Positions 36,357 through 45,909 of a stretch of 64,000 bases of DNA are shown here, in pieces. Source of the stretch: Peptoanaerobacter stomatis (GTDB lineage: Bacteria; Bacillota; Clostridia; Peptostreptococcales; Filifactoraceae). The translations under genes were made by a program, and so were the position numbers. How positions within the stretch are numbered: position 1 is the stretch's first letter; each line of letters begins with the position of its first letter. The stretch covers positions 979,140 through 1,043,139 of the forward strand of contig NZ_JH815225.1 of NCBI RefSeq assembly GCF_000238095.2. The letters run 5' to 3'. Below the pieces are notes generated by a model. It was not told the origin of the DNA. It was given only the letters and a program-made list of their open reading frames with translations, and did no database searches.

Positions 36357-39004
36357 GCGAAAAATTAATAATAATAGATGGCAATTCTCTAATAAATAGA
36401 GCATTTTATGCCATACCTCCCCTAACGGATAAAAACGGTATGCACACAAATGCTGTATATGGCTTTGCAAATATATTGTTTAAAATATTAAAAGAGTATC
36501 AGCCCACACATTTAAGCGTTGCATTTGATTTAAAAGGCCCTACTTTCAGGCATATTATGTATAAAGATTACAAAGGCACTCGAAAAGGAATGCCTGACGA
36601 ATTATTTGAACAACTCTCACCCCTTAAAGAAATGCTTGAATATTTCGGTATCACAAGATTGGAACTACAAGGCTATGAGGCAGATGATATAATAGGAACC
36701 GTATCGAAATTTTTTGAAAAAGAAAATATACCCGTCTTAATAATAACAGGTGACAGAGATTCTTTTCAACTTGCAAGCGATAAAACAAAAATATTATTTA
36801 CAAAAAAAGGTATAACAGAACTTGAAATAATAGATGATAAAGAAATGATGAACAGATATGGTATATCTCCGTTGGAATTTATCGATTTAAAAGCCTTGAT
36901 GGGCGATTCTTCGGACAATATACCCGGTGTAGCAGGTATAGGAGAAAAAACAGGTCTAAAACTCATACAACAATATAAAAGCATAGAAAATTTATATCTT
37001 TGCATAGATGAAATAAAAGGCAGTGTAAAAACAAAACTCGAAAAAGATAAAGAAATGGCATTTATGAGCAAAAAACTTGCCACTATCAACACTATGATAC
37101 CGATAGATTTCGATGTCGAAGAACTCAAGCTTAAACCTATAAATTCAGATAAATTAAATGAGTTTTTTATAGAGCATAATATGCTGTCGCTTGCAAAAAA
37201 ATTACAATCATATGCAATAGGCGATCAAAAAGACGAAAATGAAACTCAAGACAATACCATAGCAAATAAAATAGAAATTTCGCAAGACACAGAGGATTTT
37301 TTGAAAAATATGGGCGAAAAAATATTCATAAAAATTGTAAAAGAGCATTTGCCTGTAAATATGCAAGCTATTTTATCAGTATGTATATTGTCAAACGGCA
37401 AATACTATACTATAAATCCTGATGACCTTCCTAAGATAAAGCACATATTGGAAGATAAAAAAATACAAAAATACGGCTATGACTTAAAACAAGACTATTT
37501 AGCACTGTTACCTTATGATATAAACCTTCAAGGTTTGTTCTACGACCTGTTGATAGCACAATATTTATTAAATCCTGATGAATCCGTATATGATATATCA
37601 AAAGTTGCAATAGCTTATAGTTTACCAAACATTCCGTCTTTAGAAGAGTTTTTCGGAAAAGGTAAAAATAAAAAATTAATAAACGCATTTACAAAGGCAG
37701 AAGTAGAAAATTATTTTATGCAAATTTTGCATACAGTTTCCAATTCGTTCGAAAAAATATTTGAACAGATAAAATCAGAAGATATGCTTGAGCTTTTCAG
37801 CGATGTAGAAATGAAACTAATAAGCGTACTTGGAGATATGGAGTATTACGGTGTAGAAATAGATGAAAAAGAGCTTGAACATCAAAAATCTGAATTTGCA
37901 AAACAAATCTCTATACTTGAAAAAGACATATATTCATTGGCAGATGAAGAGTTCAATATCAATTCTCCAAAGCAACTCGGTGTAATATTATTCGAAAAAT
38001 TAAAATTACCAGTATTAAAAAAGAGCAAGACAGGTTATTCTACAAATGCTGAAGTTTTAGAATCACTAAAAGATAAACACGAAATAATAAACAAAATCAT
38101 ATCTTACAGACAATATACCAAATTGCAATCGACATATGTAGAAGGTCTACTAAATATAATCAATCCTGAAACTCACAGAATACACTCATCATTCAATCAA
38201 ACTATAACTGCAACAGGGCGAATATCATCAACAGAACCGAATTTACAAAATATACCTGTGCGATTGGAATTAGGTCGCAATCTTAGAAAAGCATTTATTG
38301 CAAAAGATGATTATGTGTTGACAGATTCAGACTATTCACAAATAGAACTTAGAGTGCTTGCACATATATCAAATGACGATGCCCTTATAACAGCATTTTC
38401 AAAAGATACGGACATACACACACAAACAGCGTCCGAAGTTTTTGGAGTTGATATTGATCAAGTTACAAAAGAAGAACGCTCGGCAGCAAAGGCTGTAAAT
38501 TTTGGAATAGTGTATGGAATAAGCGATTTCGGATTGTCAAATAACTTAGGTATCACCAAGAAAAAAGCAGGCGAATATATCAAAAACTATCTTGACAGAT
38601 ATAAAAATGTTGAAAAATATATGAAAGACATAGTAGAATCAGCCGAAAAAAACGGATATGTAACTACAATTTTAAACAGACGAAGATATATCCCTGAATT
38701 AAAGCAAAAAAATTTCATAGTAAAAAATTTAGGCAAAAGACTGGCAATGAACACACCTATACAAGGAAGTGCCGCCGATATAATCAAATTAGCCATGATA
38801 AAAGTGAGCGAAAGACTAAAAAAAGAACAGCTCAAATCAAAATTGATACTTCAAGTTCACGATGAACTTATAATAGAAACCGCATTAGATGAAAAAGATT
38901 ATGTAAAAACATTACTTCAAGAAGAAATGCAAAATGCTTATAAGATGAGAGTAGAGCTGAAAGTTGACATAAATGTAGGTAACTCATGGTTTGATACAAA
39001 ATAA
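36353..39004 (+). CDS. polA: DNA polymerase I
   Basis: An 883-residue family A polymerase. The N-terminal 5'-3' exonuclease domain (about 1-290) has LIIIDGNSLINRAFYA, GYEADDIIGT, LIITGDRDSFQLAS and LMGDSSDNIPGVAGIGEKTG. The middle 3'-5' exonuclease-like domain lacks the Asp-x-Glu of exo motif I, so proofreading is probably absent, as in Taq and B. subtilis Pol I. The polymerase domain has TGRISSTEPNLQNIPVR, motif A DYSQIELRVLAHIS (about 660), the O-helix KAVNFGIVYGISDFG and motif C LQVHDELIIE (about 834). It overlaps the preceding gene by four bases. Confidence 0.97.
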   Translation: MSEKLIIIDGNSLINRAFYAIPPLTDKNGMHTNAVYGFANILFKILKEYQPTHLSVAFDLKGPTFRHIMYKDYKGTRKGMPDELFEQLSPLKEMLEYFGITRLELQGYEADDIIGTVSKFFEKENIPVLIITGDRDSFQLASDKTKILFTKKGITELEIIDDKEMMNRYGISPLEFIDLKALMGDSSDNIPGVAGIGEKTGLKLIQQYKSIENLYLCIDEIKGSVKTKLEKDKEMAFMSKKLATINTMIPIDFDVEELKLKPINSDKLNEFFIEHNMLSLAKKLQSYAIGDQKDENETQDNTIANKIEISQDTEDFLKNMGEKIFIKIVKEHLPVNMQAILSVCILSNGKYYTINPDDLPKIKHILEDKKIQKYGYDLKQDYLALLPYDINLQGLFYDLLIAQYLLNPDESVYDISKVAIAYSLPNIPSLEEFFGKGKNKKLINAFTKAEVENYFMQILHTVSNSFEKIFEQIKSEDMLELFSDVEMKLISVLGDMEYYGVEIDEKELEHQKSEFAKQISILEKDIYSLADEEFNINSPKQLGVILFEKLKLPVLKKSKTGYSTNAEVLESLKDKHEIINKIISYRQYTKLQSTYVEGLLNIINPETHRIHSSFNQTITATGRISSTEPNLQNIPVRLELGRNLRKAFIAKDDYVLTDSDYSQIELRVLAHISNDDALITAFSKDTDIHTQTASEVFGVDIDQVTKEERSAAKAVNFGIVYGISDFGLSNNLGITKKKAGEYIKNYLDRYKNVEKYMKDIVESAEKNGYVTTILNRRRYIPELKQKNFIVKNLGKRLAMNTPIQGSAADIIKLAMIKVSERLKKEQLKSKLILQVHDELIIETALDEKDYVKTLLQEEMQNAYKMRVELKVDINVGNSWFDTK

Positions 39005-39011
39005 ACGTACA

Positions 39012-39051
39012 AAAAATGACTATTGCTAAAAATAAAACAATAGTCATTTTT
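39012..39051. terminator. Bidirectional terminator between polA and scrB
   Basis: AAAAATGACTATTG (39012-39025) pairs perfectly with CAATAGTCATTTTT (39038-39051). T runs on both strands suit the convergent polA and scrB genes. Confidence 0.9.
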
Positions 39052-39056
39052 CACTT

Positions 39057-40547
39057 TTATATTACAAACTCCTCATTCATCAATTCTTTTAATCTACACA
39101 TCTCCAATTTAATATTATCTTCTGCTTTTATATATAGCATACATTCTTCGTCTGTCGGAAAAACTCTTGAAGTCATAGTATACTCTCCATCATTTATAAA
39201 TATCTCAATAGAGCTATTATCTATAAATATGTCGAGTTTGTCAAGCATATCTAGTTTTATAGTTCTTGTAAATCCTTGATTTGTATTAATCTTATTAAGC
39301 AAACTTCCTCTATCTATTGTAAATTCACATTTTTTATTATCAAAACTTATTTTAAATCCTGAATTTGAACTATTGTTTTTATCAGAAAAAATATTTATTT
39401 CCAAATTTTTAGAATTTATATCTTCCAGTTTTATTTCCAAAGGAGTTTTTATTTTTTGTAAATAATTTTTTGATATGTGTGATGTGATTACATCATCTCT
39501 TATAATTTTTAAATTTCTTGCAGGTTTTTGAATGAGCTTTCCGTTTTTTATACTGAGCTCTCTTGGCAAAGTCAAACAGCCTGACCAGTTTTCGTCATCT
39601 GTAGTATATGAAGAGTCCGGCAATCCCATCCATGCCATTAAAACGGCTGTATTTTCATATACGTTTTGATTTGCACTTTGAGATGCATAAAAATCAAATC
39701 CTCCATCCAACTCCTCAAATTCACTTTCAGGTATAAATTCCAAAGTATCAAAATTCATCTCGCCCATTAAATATCCATTTTGATATATATTATTATACTT
39801 ATATCCATTTGCTTGCAAACCTTGAGGTGAAAAAATAAGCACATATTTATCTTCTATTTTTATAAGGTCAGGACACTCCCACATATAGCCAAAATCCTCA
39901 TATCCTTTTACTTTCAATTCTCCCAACAACTTCCAATTATTGTAAATATCATCGGATACATATATCAATGCCCTGCCTTTTAAGTCTTTGTCCTGCGCAC
40001 CAAGTATTATATAGTATTTATTATCTTCATACATTATCTTAGGATCTCTTTGGTGCTCAGTATAGTTCTGCGACATATTTATTATAGGCTCATCTTTTTT
40101 AACAAATTTTCCGTTATCTTCAAGCACAGCTACACATTGATAAGGATGTCTTACATCTCTCTCATCTTTGTGATTACCTGTATAAATAAGATTGAGTTTA
40201 TCGTCATATACAATCGCACTTCCTGAATATACTCCTCTATTATCAAAAACTGTATCAGGTTTTAATGCAAGCCCTTTATTTTTCCAACTTACAAGGTCAT
40301 CAGATGTCATATGATACCAATTTTTTGCTCCATGCGTTGCGCCAAAAGGAAACCATTGGTAAAAAATATGCCACTCATCATGAAAAAAACAAAAACCGTT
40401 AGGGTCATTCAAAAGACCTGTTATAGGTTGTATATGGAATTTTTGTCTGAATTTTGATTTTTTTATTTCTTCATTCATATCTTTAAGACTTTGTAAGTCA
40501 GATTTTTCCAAAACTCTATATTTTTCTTTATTTGTAATCGTCTTCAT
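39057..40547 (-). CDS. scrB: Sucrose-6-phosphate hydrolase (GH32)
   Basis: Splits sucrose 6-phosphate into glucose 6-phosphate and fructose. The 496-residue GH32 enzyme has the nucleophile motif LLNDPNG (Asp48), FYQWFPFGATHG, the RDP motif in EHQRDPKIM (about 167-169) and the acid/base Glu in MWECPDL (about 224). A C-terminal beta-sandwich domain follows (about 355-496). AGAAGGGG precedes the ATG. It lies 152 bases after the sucrose PTS gene, whose promoter probably drives both. Confidence 0.95.
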   Translation of the reverse strand: MKTITNKEKYRVLEKSDLQSLKDMNEEIKKSKFRQKFHIQPITGLLNDPNGFCFFHDEWHIFYQWFPFGATHGAKNWYHMTSDDLVSWKNKGLALKPDTVFDNRGVYSGSAIVYDDKLNLIYTGNHKDERDVRHPYQCVAVLEDNGKFVKKDEPIINMSQNYTEHQRDPKIMYEDNKYYIILGAQDKDLKGRALIYVSDDIYNNWKLLGELKVKGYEDFGYMWECPDLIKIEDKYVLIFSPQGLQANGYKYNNIYQNGYLMGEMNFDTLEFIPESEFEELDGGFDFYASQSANQNVYENTAVLMAWMGLPDSSYTTDDENWSGCLTLPRELSIKNGKLIQKPARNLKIIRDDVITSHISKNYLQKIKTPLEIKLEDINSKNLEINIFSDKNNSSNSGFKISFDNKKCEFTIDRGSLLNKINTNQGFTRTIKLDMLDKLDIFIDNSSIEIFINDGEYTMTSRVFPTDEECMLYIKAEDNIKLEMCRLKELMNEEFVI

Positions 40548-40699
40548 AATACCCCTTCTATTAAAATTACAATCTTTATAAAATTTAAGGAAATATTATC
40601 AAGTAAAATTTTTTGATAAATATTTCCTTTTTTCTAATTTTTATACAATTCTCTAATGAACATATAATTTTTTATACAATGTTCAAATAATTTTTAATA

Positions 40700-42115
40700 T
40701 TATTTTTCTTCCAACATTTTATCATTATATCCAAATGTATAAGTAAGTGCAAAAGCTACTCCTGCTGAAACCAATAATGATATTATATATTGCAACAACT
40801 GTCCGTTAAGATATAATAACATTCCCGGAAGTACAGTTACAGACATACCTGTACCTGCCAAGCCGAAAATAGATGCCACAAAACCTCCGCACGCTCCTCC
40901 TATAAGAGCACAAACAAAAGGTTTTACAAATCTAAGGTTTACACCGAAAATAGCCGGTTCTGTTATACCCAAAGATGCTGATAATGATGAAGGTAATGCA
41001 AGAGCTTTTAATTTTTTATCTTTTGTTTTAAATCCTACAGCCAAAGTCGCACCTGCTTGTGCAGCTGTTGCAGCTGATATAAGTGCATTAAACGCATTTT
41101 TGCCGAAATTTGCCAATAGTTGTACTTCCAAGAAATTGAATATATGATGTATCCCTGTAACAACTATAATCTGTTGTAATCCTCCAACTATTATTCCTGA
41201 AAGTCCGAAAGGTAAATTTAATACCACCTCTGTTGCATTAAGTACAACCGTTTCTAAAGAGTGGAATATCGGTCCTATTATAAATAAAGATAATACACTC
41301 ATAATAAGTAAAGTCGTAAACGGCGTTAACAATAAATCAAATGTATCAGGTATTTTCTTTCTAAGTGCCTGCTCCAATTTTGCACCCAAAATTCCTGCAA
41401 AAAAAGCCGGCAAAACTGTACCTTGATAACCTACAACAGGTATAAATCCAAACATTATAATAGGTGACGCAGTTCCTGCTGCAACCGCATAAGCATTAGG
41501 AAGTGACGGATTTACGAGCATAAGTCCAAGCACTATACCGATTACAGGTGAACCTCCAAAAACCCTAAATGTTGACCAACAAACAAGAGCCGGTAAAAAA
41601 GCGAATGCCGTATCAGTTAAAACTTGTGTCCATAACAAAAAATTTGGACTTATATCATCAGAAGTTATACCAAAAGTTGCAAGAACCTGCTCTTGAGTAA
41701 GCAAGCCTCTAAGTCCCATAAAAAGTCCTGTTGCAACAAGTACAGGTATTATAGGCACAAACACGTCTCCAAACGTTCTTATAGCTTTTTTAAATACATT
41801 TCCTTGCACATTTGAACGTTTTACTTCGTCATTTGAAGCTTTTGAGCTTTCATTTGCATTTACATCTCCATAACCTAATTTTGCCACTTCTTCAAACACT
41901 TTATTAACTGTACCTGTACCGAATATTACTTGATATTGACCGGAATTAAAAAACGCCCCTTTAACTCCCTCAATATCTTCTACTGCTTTTTTGTCTATAC
42001 TTTCTTGACTTTTAACCATTACTCTCAATCTTGTAGCGCAGTGCGTTATAGAGGAAATGTTTTCCTTACCTCCAATTGCATCCGTAACTTCTTTGGCAAC
42101 CTTCTTATAGTCCAT
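40700..42115 (-). CDS. scrA: Sucrose-family PTS transporter, EIIBC component
   Basis: Imports and phosphorylates sucrose. The 471-residue protein has an N-terminal EIIB domain with phospho-Cys in ITHCATRLRV (Cys26) and a membrane EIIC domain from about residue 105 (VFVPIIPVLVATGLFMG; GFIPVVGYQGTVLPAFFAG; GITEPAIFGVNLRF). No EIIA domain is fused, so it needs an EIIA from elsewhere. The sucrose assignment rests on scrB and the LacI-type regulator beside it; trehalose-type EIIBC is the alternative. GGGAGG precedes the ATG. Confidence 0.9.
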   Translation of the reverse strand: MDYKKVAKEVTDAIGGKENISSITHCATRLRVMVKSQESIDKKAVEDIEGVKGAFFNSGQYQVIFGTGTVNKVFEEVAKLGYGDVNANESSKASNDEVKRSNVQGNVFKKAIRTFGDVFVPIIPVLVATGLFMGLRGLLTQEQVLATFGITSDDISPNFLLWTQVLTDTAFAFLPALVCWSTFRVFGGSPVIGIVLGLMLVNPSLPNAYAVAAGTASPIIMFGFIPVVGYQGTVLPAFFAGILGAKLEQALRKKIPDTFDLLLTPFTTLLIMSVLSLFIIGPIFHSLETVVLNATEVVLNLPFGLSGIIVGGLQQIIVVTGIHHIFNFLEVQLLANFGKNAFNALISAATAAQAGATLAVGFKTKDKKLKALALPSSLSASLGITEPAIFGVNLRFVKPFVCALIGGACGGFVASIFGLAGTGMSVTVLPGMLLYLNGQLLQYIISLLVSAGVAFALTYTFGYNDKMLEEK

Positions 42116-42221
42116 TACATACCTCCCTTAAAATATTTCTTATAATAATCTATATTTCATAGTCCGTTTATAGAAGATATATGACTATGTTATGAACTTA
42201 TGTATATATAGAAATTATACC

Positions 42222-42236
42222 AATAAATCGTTTTTA
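42222..42236 (-). promoter_or_regulatory. Possible second LacI-type operator
   Basis: Around 42222-42236 the sequence ATAAATCGTTTTTAT is a partial dyad centred on CG, the pattern favoured by LacI-family repressors. It lies downstream of the scrA start point. The match is loose. Confidence 0.25.
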
Positions 42237-42267
42237 TAAACTTAATATTAAAACAATTAATTATTTT

Positions 42268-42282
42268 AGGTATCGGTTCCAT
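42268..42282 (-). promoter_or_regulatory. cre-like operator at the scrA start point
   Basis: Minus strand ATGGAACCGATACCT fits the CcpA consensus WTGNAANCGNWWNCA at all but the last base. It sits immediately downstream of the -10, over the predicted start site, so binding would block transcription. ScrR, also LacI-family, could bind the same dyad instead of CcpA. Confidence 0.6.
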
Positions 42283-42289
42283 TTTGCTT

Positions 42290-42318
42290 ATTATATTAAA
42301 TTAACATAATTATGTCAA
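42290..42318 (-). promoter_or_regulatory. Perfect consensus promoter for scrA-scrB
   Basis: Minus strand TTGACA (42313-42318), 17-base spacer, TATAAT (42290-42295): both hexamers and spacing are ideal. The 5' leader to the scrA ATG would be about 165 bases. Confidence 0.75.
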
Positions 42319-42529
42319 TATCTATTTTTATCTACATAAATATGTATATTAACTATATAGATTTATTTTTTTAGTACAAATTTAGTGTTTGTATAATTAA
42401 AAATAATTATTAAATTTTATCAATTTACAAATTTTTTCTAAAAATCTAATGTCATTGAACAAGTAAATATATACGTTTTCTATGATGTAATACAATTAAA
42501 TAATTATTCAAATTTTGTAAAATAACCTT

Positions 42530-42558
42530 TTGACATTTATAATATTATGTACTATAAT
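42530..42558 (+). promoter_or_regulatory. Perfect consensus promoter for scrR
   Basis: TTGACA (42530-42535), 17-base spacer, TATAAT (42553-42558), 81 bases upstream of scrR. It diverges from the scrA promoter. Confidence 0.75.
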
Positions 42559-42578
42559 TTATATAGATATAGTTTTAT

Positions 42579-42606
42579 AACTTGTTAATCATAACAAGTT
42601 TTTTTA
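42579..42606 (+). promoter_or_regulatory. Dyad/hairpin with T run in the scrR leader
   Basis: AACTTGTTA (42579-42587) and TAACAAGTT (42592-42600) form a perfect 9-bp stem with a 4-base loop, followed by six T. It lies about 15 bases after the predicted start point and could be an autoregulatory operator or an intrinsic attenuator. Confidence 0.5.
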
Positions 42607-42638
42607 ATTAAAATGCTTGCATTGTTTAGAGGTGATTT

Positions 42639-43622
42639 ATGGCTAATATCAACGACATATCTAAATTGGCAGGTGTTTCTAAGAGTACAGTTTCACGATA
42701 TTTAAACAACGGCTCTATCAGTAAAAATACAGCTAAAAAAATCAAAAAAGTTGTGGATGAGTTAAACTATATCCCGAACACCTTTGCACGGAGTTTGAAA
42801 GCTGCCAACAGCAATTCTATTGCTACTATAATTCCGAATTTTATAGGTTTTTCTAAAAACATATCTCTAAATGCCATAGACGCTTTCTTAAAAACTAAAT
42901 CTTACAAGCTGTTTATCTCAAACTCCAACGATAACATGAAAGAAGAAATAAAGCTTATATACAGCATAGCAAATCAAAAAGTGGACGGGATAATATTATT
43001 TGCATCACAGGTTACTGATGAACATTATAAGGCTATAAACGATGTGAAAGTACCGTTTATAGTTATAGGTCAAGAATTGGACGGAATTCATTGCATAGTT
43101 CATAATGACTATAAAGCCGGTAAACTCATAGGAGAGTATATTTTAAATTCAGGACACAAAAATATATCCTATTTCGGTGTCGGGGATTATGACAAGAGTA
43201 TCAAATCCAGATACCTCGGACTTATGAGTGTATTAAAGAAAGACAAAACTATAAAAGTAAACTACCATACTGTAGGATTTGATGTATACTCGGCATACAA
43301 TATACTTATAAATACATATAAGAAAAATAAGTCTACATACTATGTTGCAGCTACTGATAATATAGCATTCGGTATAATAAAAGGGCTTAAAAAATTAAAC
43401 CTTGATATACCGAAAGATGTTTCTGTAAGCGGTTTTGGAGATTATGATATGTCAATGATATTCAATCCGGCATTGACTACAATATCTTTTCCTTATTCCG
43501 ACATAGGCACTATGTCTGCAAAGATGTTACTTGATATGATTAATGGCATTGATATTCCTAAAAAAATGGTACTTGATTGCGAACTGAAAATTAGAAATTC
43601 TACAAGAAGATTATGTACATAA
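42639..43622 (+). CDS. scrR: LacI-family transcriptional regulator of the sucrose genes
   Basis: A 327-residue regulator. The N-terminal HTH reads NINDISKLAGVSKSTVSRYLNN, with the hinge helix NTFARSLKAANSNSIATIIP. A periplasmic-binding-like sensor domain follows (GIILFASQVTDE; YFGVGDYDKS; VSVSGFGDYDMS; FPYSDIGTMSAKML). It is divergent from scrA-scrB, so it most likely represses that operon and responds to sucrose or a phosphorylated sugar. AGAGGTGATTT precedes the ATG. Confidence 0.92.
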   Translation: MANINDISKLAGVSKSTVSRYLNNGSISKNTAKKIKKVVDELNYIPNTFARSLKAANSNSIATIIPNFIGFSKNISLNAIDAFLKTKSYKLFISNSNDNMKEEIKLIYSIANQKVDGIILFASQVTDEHYKAINDVKVPFIVIGQELDGIHCIVHNDYKAGKLIGEYILNSGHKNISYFGVGDYDKSIKSRYLGLMSVLKKDKTIKVNYHTVGFDVYSAYNILINTYKKNKSTYYVAATDNIAFGIIKGLKKLNLDIPKDVSVSGFGDYDMSMIFNPALTTISFPYSDIGTMSAKMLLDMINGIDIPKKMVLDCELKIRNSTRRLCT

Positions 43623-43670
43623 AATGTTTTTAAAAATGTTTGTGAAAATGTTTTATACAAAATTTTCACT

Positions 43671-43722
43671 AAAAAAGAGCTATTATTATTGATATTTTAT
43701 CATTTTCTAACAGCTCTTTTTT
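43671..43722. terminator. Bidirectional terminator after scrR
   Basis: AAAAAAGAGCT (43671-43681) pairs with AGCTCTTTTTT (43712-43722) around a long AT loop. It lies between scrR and the convergent histidine kinase gene. Just before it, AAAATGTTT occurs three times within 40 bases. Confidence 0.75.
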
Positions 43723-43743
43723 ATAAATTTTTACACTATTTAA

Positions 43744-45168
43744 TTAATAATGAACATAGCTTTTTCTTGGAACTATTATTTCTATTACTGCCCCTCCGCT
43801 TTTGGAATTATATGCTTTTATATCGCCGTCAAAACTTTTTACTATTGAGCTTACTATTGCCAACCCCAATCCGTTTTTTCCGTCATCACCTTTGTAAAAT
43901 CTGTCAAACACTTTTTCTTTTTCATTGTTTTCAAAGCCTTTACCGTCATCTACTACAAAAAAATGCACTTTATCGTATTCTGCAATAAATCCAAACATTA
44001 TCTTACTTTTTGCATATCTAAGTGCATTGCTGAAAAGATTGGATATTATACGATTGAGTTTTTCTGGCTCTACTTCAATATAAAGATTTTTCGGTATGTT
44101 ATTTACTATTTCTATTTCATTTCTTATTTTTGAAAATGCATGTCTTGTTTTAAGCTCTTCTATTTCGTCATATATGTTTATCATCTCTGCATTTTTAATA
44201 TTTCTAAAATGTTTTTCCAATGAACTTATATACAGTACGGATGTTATTGATGAGGCTAATTTATCACTTTCATCTATTATTATATCCAATGCTTCTTGTT
44301 GTTCTTGCGTGTCAAATACACCGTCTTTTATTGCTTCTGCATATCCTCTTATGGACATAAGCGGAGTTTTCAGTTCATGAGATGTATTTTGAAAAAATTC
44401 ATTTCTTGCTTCTGTGAGAAATTGCATTTTAGTTGTTATATCGTAAAGTTCTCTATTCATATCTTCAAGTTCATCTCTGGTATTTATATTTTTCCAGTTC
44501 AAGTCTTTATCAAGAGATATTTGTGATATATTTTCTCTAAGTTTGTCAATAGGCTTCAATACATTTATTTTTAATATCAATACCATAGCAAATGTAATCA
44601 TACCTGTTATCAAAAAACTGCCGTATACTATAGTGTATATCTGCATATTTATATCTATCAGATTCTTTTCTCCGACTGTAACCAATATACTGCCTATATA
44701 AGCTTTACCTATATAAATATCTTTTTGAGCGTAAAAATTTTTTTTATCAAATATCGCTTCATTTTTTGAAGTAATTTTATTAATATCATCGTCGTTATCC
44801 ATGTTGTAAAAAATCACTTTTTCTTGAGCATCCAATAAATATACATCTATTTTTGAACTTTGCACGGTAAATATTGACAGAGGTAGTTTTACTACTTTTC
44901 CCGCTATTTTTAAGTTGCAATTTTTATATGTTTTTCCATAAAATATTATATCATTTTCAGATTTTACTTTGCTTTTATCAACTCCCGATTTTTCTATAGT
45001 GTCATTTATACTGTTTACTATAAACTCGGCAATATCTTGAAGATTGTCTTTTTTTTCATCAATTATTATATTCATCATCGCACATCTGACGATGAATATA
45101 AACATTAAAGTTGATACAACAGCTATTATTATATAACTGATTACTATCTTTATACCGAGTTTACTCAT
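43744..45168 (-). CDS. Sensor histidine kinase
   Basis: A 474-residue membrane kinase. Membrane helices at about 7-28 and 178-200 enclose an extracellular sensor region of about 150 residues. A HAMP-like segment (NVLKPIDKLRENISQIS) leads to the dimerisation/phosphoacceptor helix FFQNTSHELKTPLMSIRGYAEA (His264). The ATPase domain has NRIISNLFSNALRYA (N box), VDDGKGFENN (G1), FDRFYKG (F box) and NGLGLAIV (G2). Its ATG overlaps the response-regulator stop by 8 bases. The stimulus is unknown. Confidence 0.94.
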   Translation of the reverse strand: MSKLGIKIVISYIIIAVVSTLMFIFIVRCAMMNIIIDEKKDNLQDIAEFIVNSINDTIEKSGVDKSKVKSENDIIFYGKTYKNCNLKIAGKVVKLPLSIFTVQSSKIDVYLLDAQEKVIFYNMDNDDDINKITSKNEAIFDKKNFYAQKDIYIGKAYIGSILVTVGEKNLIDINMQIYTIVYGSFLITGMITFAMVLILKINVLKPIDKLRENISQISLDKDLNWKNINTRDELEDMNRELYDITTKMQFLTEARNEFFQNTSHELKTPLMSIRGYAEAIKDGVFDTQEQQEALDIIIDESDKLASSITSVLYISSLEKHFRNIKNAEMINIYDEIEELKTRHAFSKIRNEIEIVNNIPKNLYIEVEPEKLNRIISNLFSNALRYAKSKIMFGFIAEYDKVHFFVVDDGKGFENNEKEKVFDRFYKGDDGKNGLGLAIVSSIVKSFDGDIKAYNSKSGGAVIEIIVPRKSYVHY

Positions 45169-45853
45169 CTGAATCTACCCTGTAACCGTATCCCCATACT
45201 GTTTTTATTTTTATCATAGCTCCGTATTCGTTCAATTTTTTTCTTATTCTTTTTATTGTATCGTCTACACTTCTGTCATATCCATCATGATCATATCCCC
45301 ACACTGATCCTATTATCTGCTCTCTTGACATAGGTGTATTGAGATTTTTCACAAGATATTCGAGTAAATTAAATTCTTTGATTGTAAGAGGTATCTCTTT
45401 GCCTCTTGACTTCGCCACCCTTATGTCCGTATACATCTCAAAATCTCCGAAGCCTATTACATTTCCTTTTTCTTTGCTTACTTGTTGTATAGTCGCTGTT
45501 CTTTTTAATACGGTCTTTACTCTTGCCATAAGCTCTCTCGGACTGAAAGGTTTAGGCAGATAATCATCGGCACCTAACTCCAATCCTAATATTCTGTCCA
45601 ACTCTTCACTTCTTGCAGAAACGAATATTATCGGTACATTGCTTGTTTTTCTTATTTCCCTACAAAGATCTAAACCGTCCATATCTCTCATCATTATATC
45701 AAGTATCATTATATCCGGAACATTTATCTTGAACTCTTCAAGAGTGTCCTTGGCATTAGAAAATGATTTTGTTACATATCCTTCTTTTTTTAGATACATT
45801 TCTATCAAATCTCTTATTCTTTTTTCATCATCTACAATAAATACTGTTTTCAT
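45161..45853 (-). CDS. OmpR-family response regulator
   Basis: A 230-residue two-domain regulator. The receiver has FIVDDE (acidic pocket), MILDIMMRDMDG with the phospho-acceptor Asp52, FVSARSEELDR and DDYLPKPFSP with the conserved Lys. The C-terminal winged helix has IPLTIKEFNLLEYLVKN, MSREQIIGSVWGY and VDDTIKRIRKKL. It is encoded directly ahead of its kinase with overlap, 56 bases after the relQ stop. GGAG precedes the ATG. Targets cannot be read here. Confidence 0.95.
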   Translation of the reverse strand: MKTVFIVDDEKRIRDLIEMYLKKEGYVTKSFSNAKDTLEEFKINVPDIMILDIMMRDMDGLDLCREIRKTSNVPIIFVSARSEELDRILGLELGADDYLPKPFSPRELMARVKTVLKRTATIQQVSKEKGNVIGFGDFEMYTDIRVAKSRGKEIPLTIKEFNLLEYLVKNLNTPMSREQIIGSVWGYDHDGYDRSVDDTIKRIRKKLNEYGAMIKIKTVWGYGYRVDSDE

Positions 45854-45909
45854 ATTATCTCCAATTTATTTTAAATTTTAATTTATATACATACCCTAAA
45901 ATATATTTA

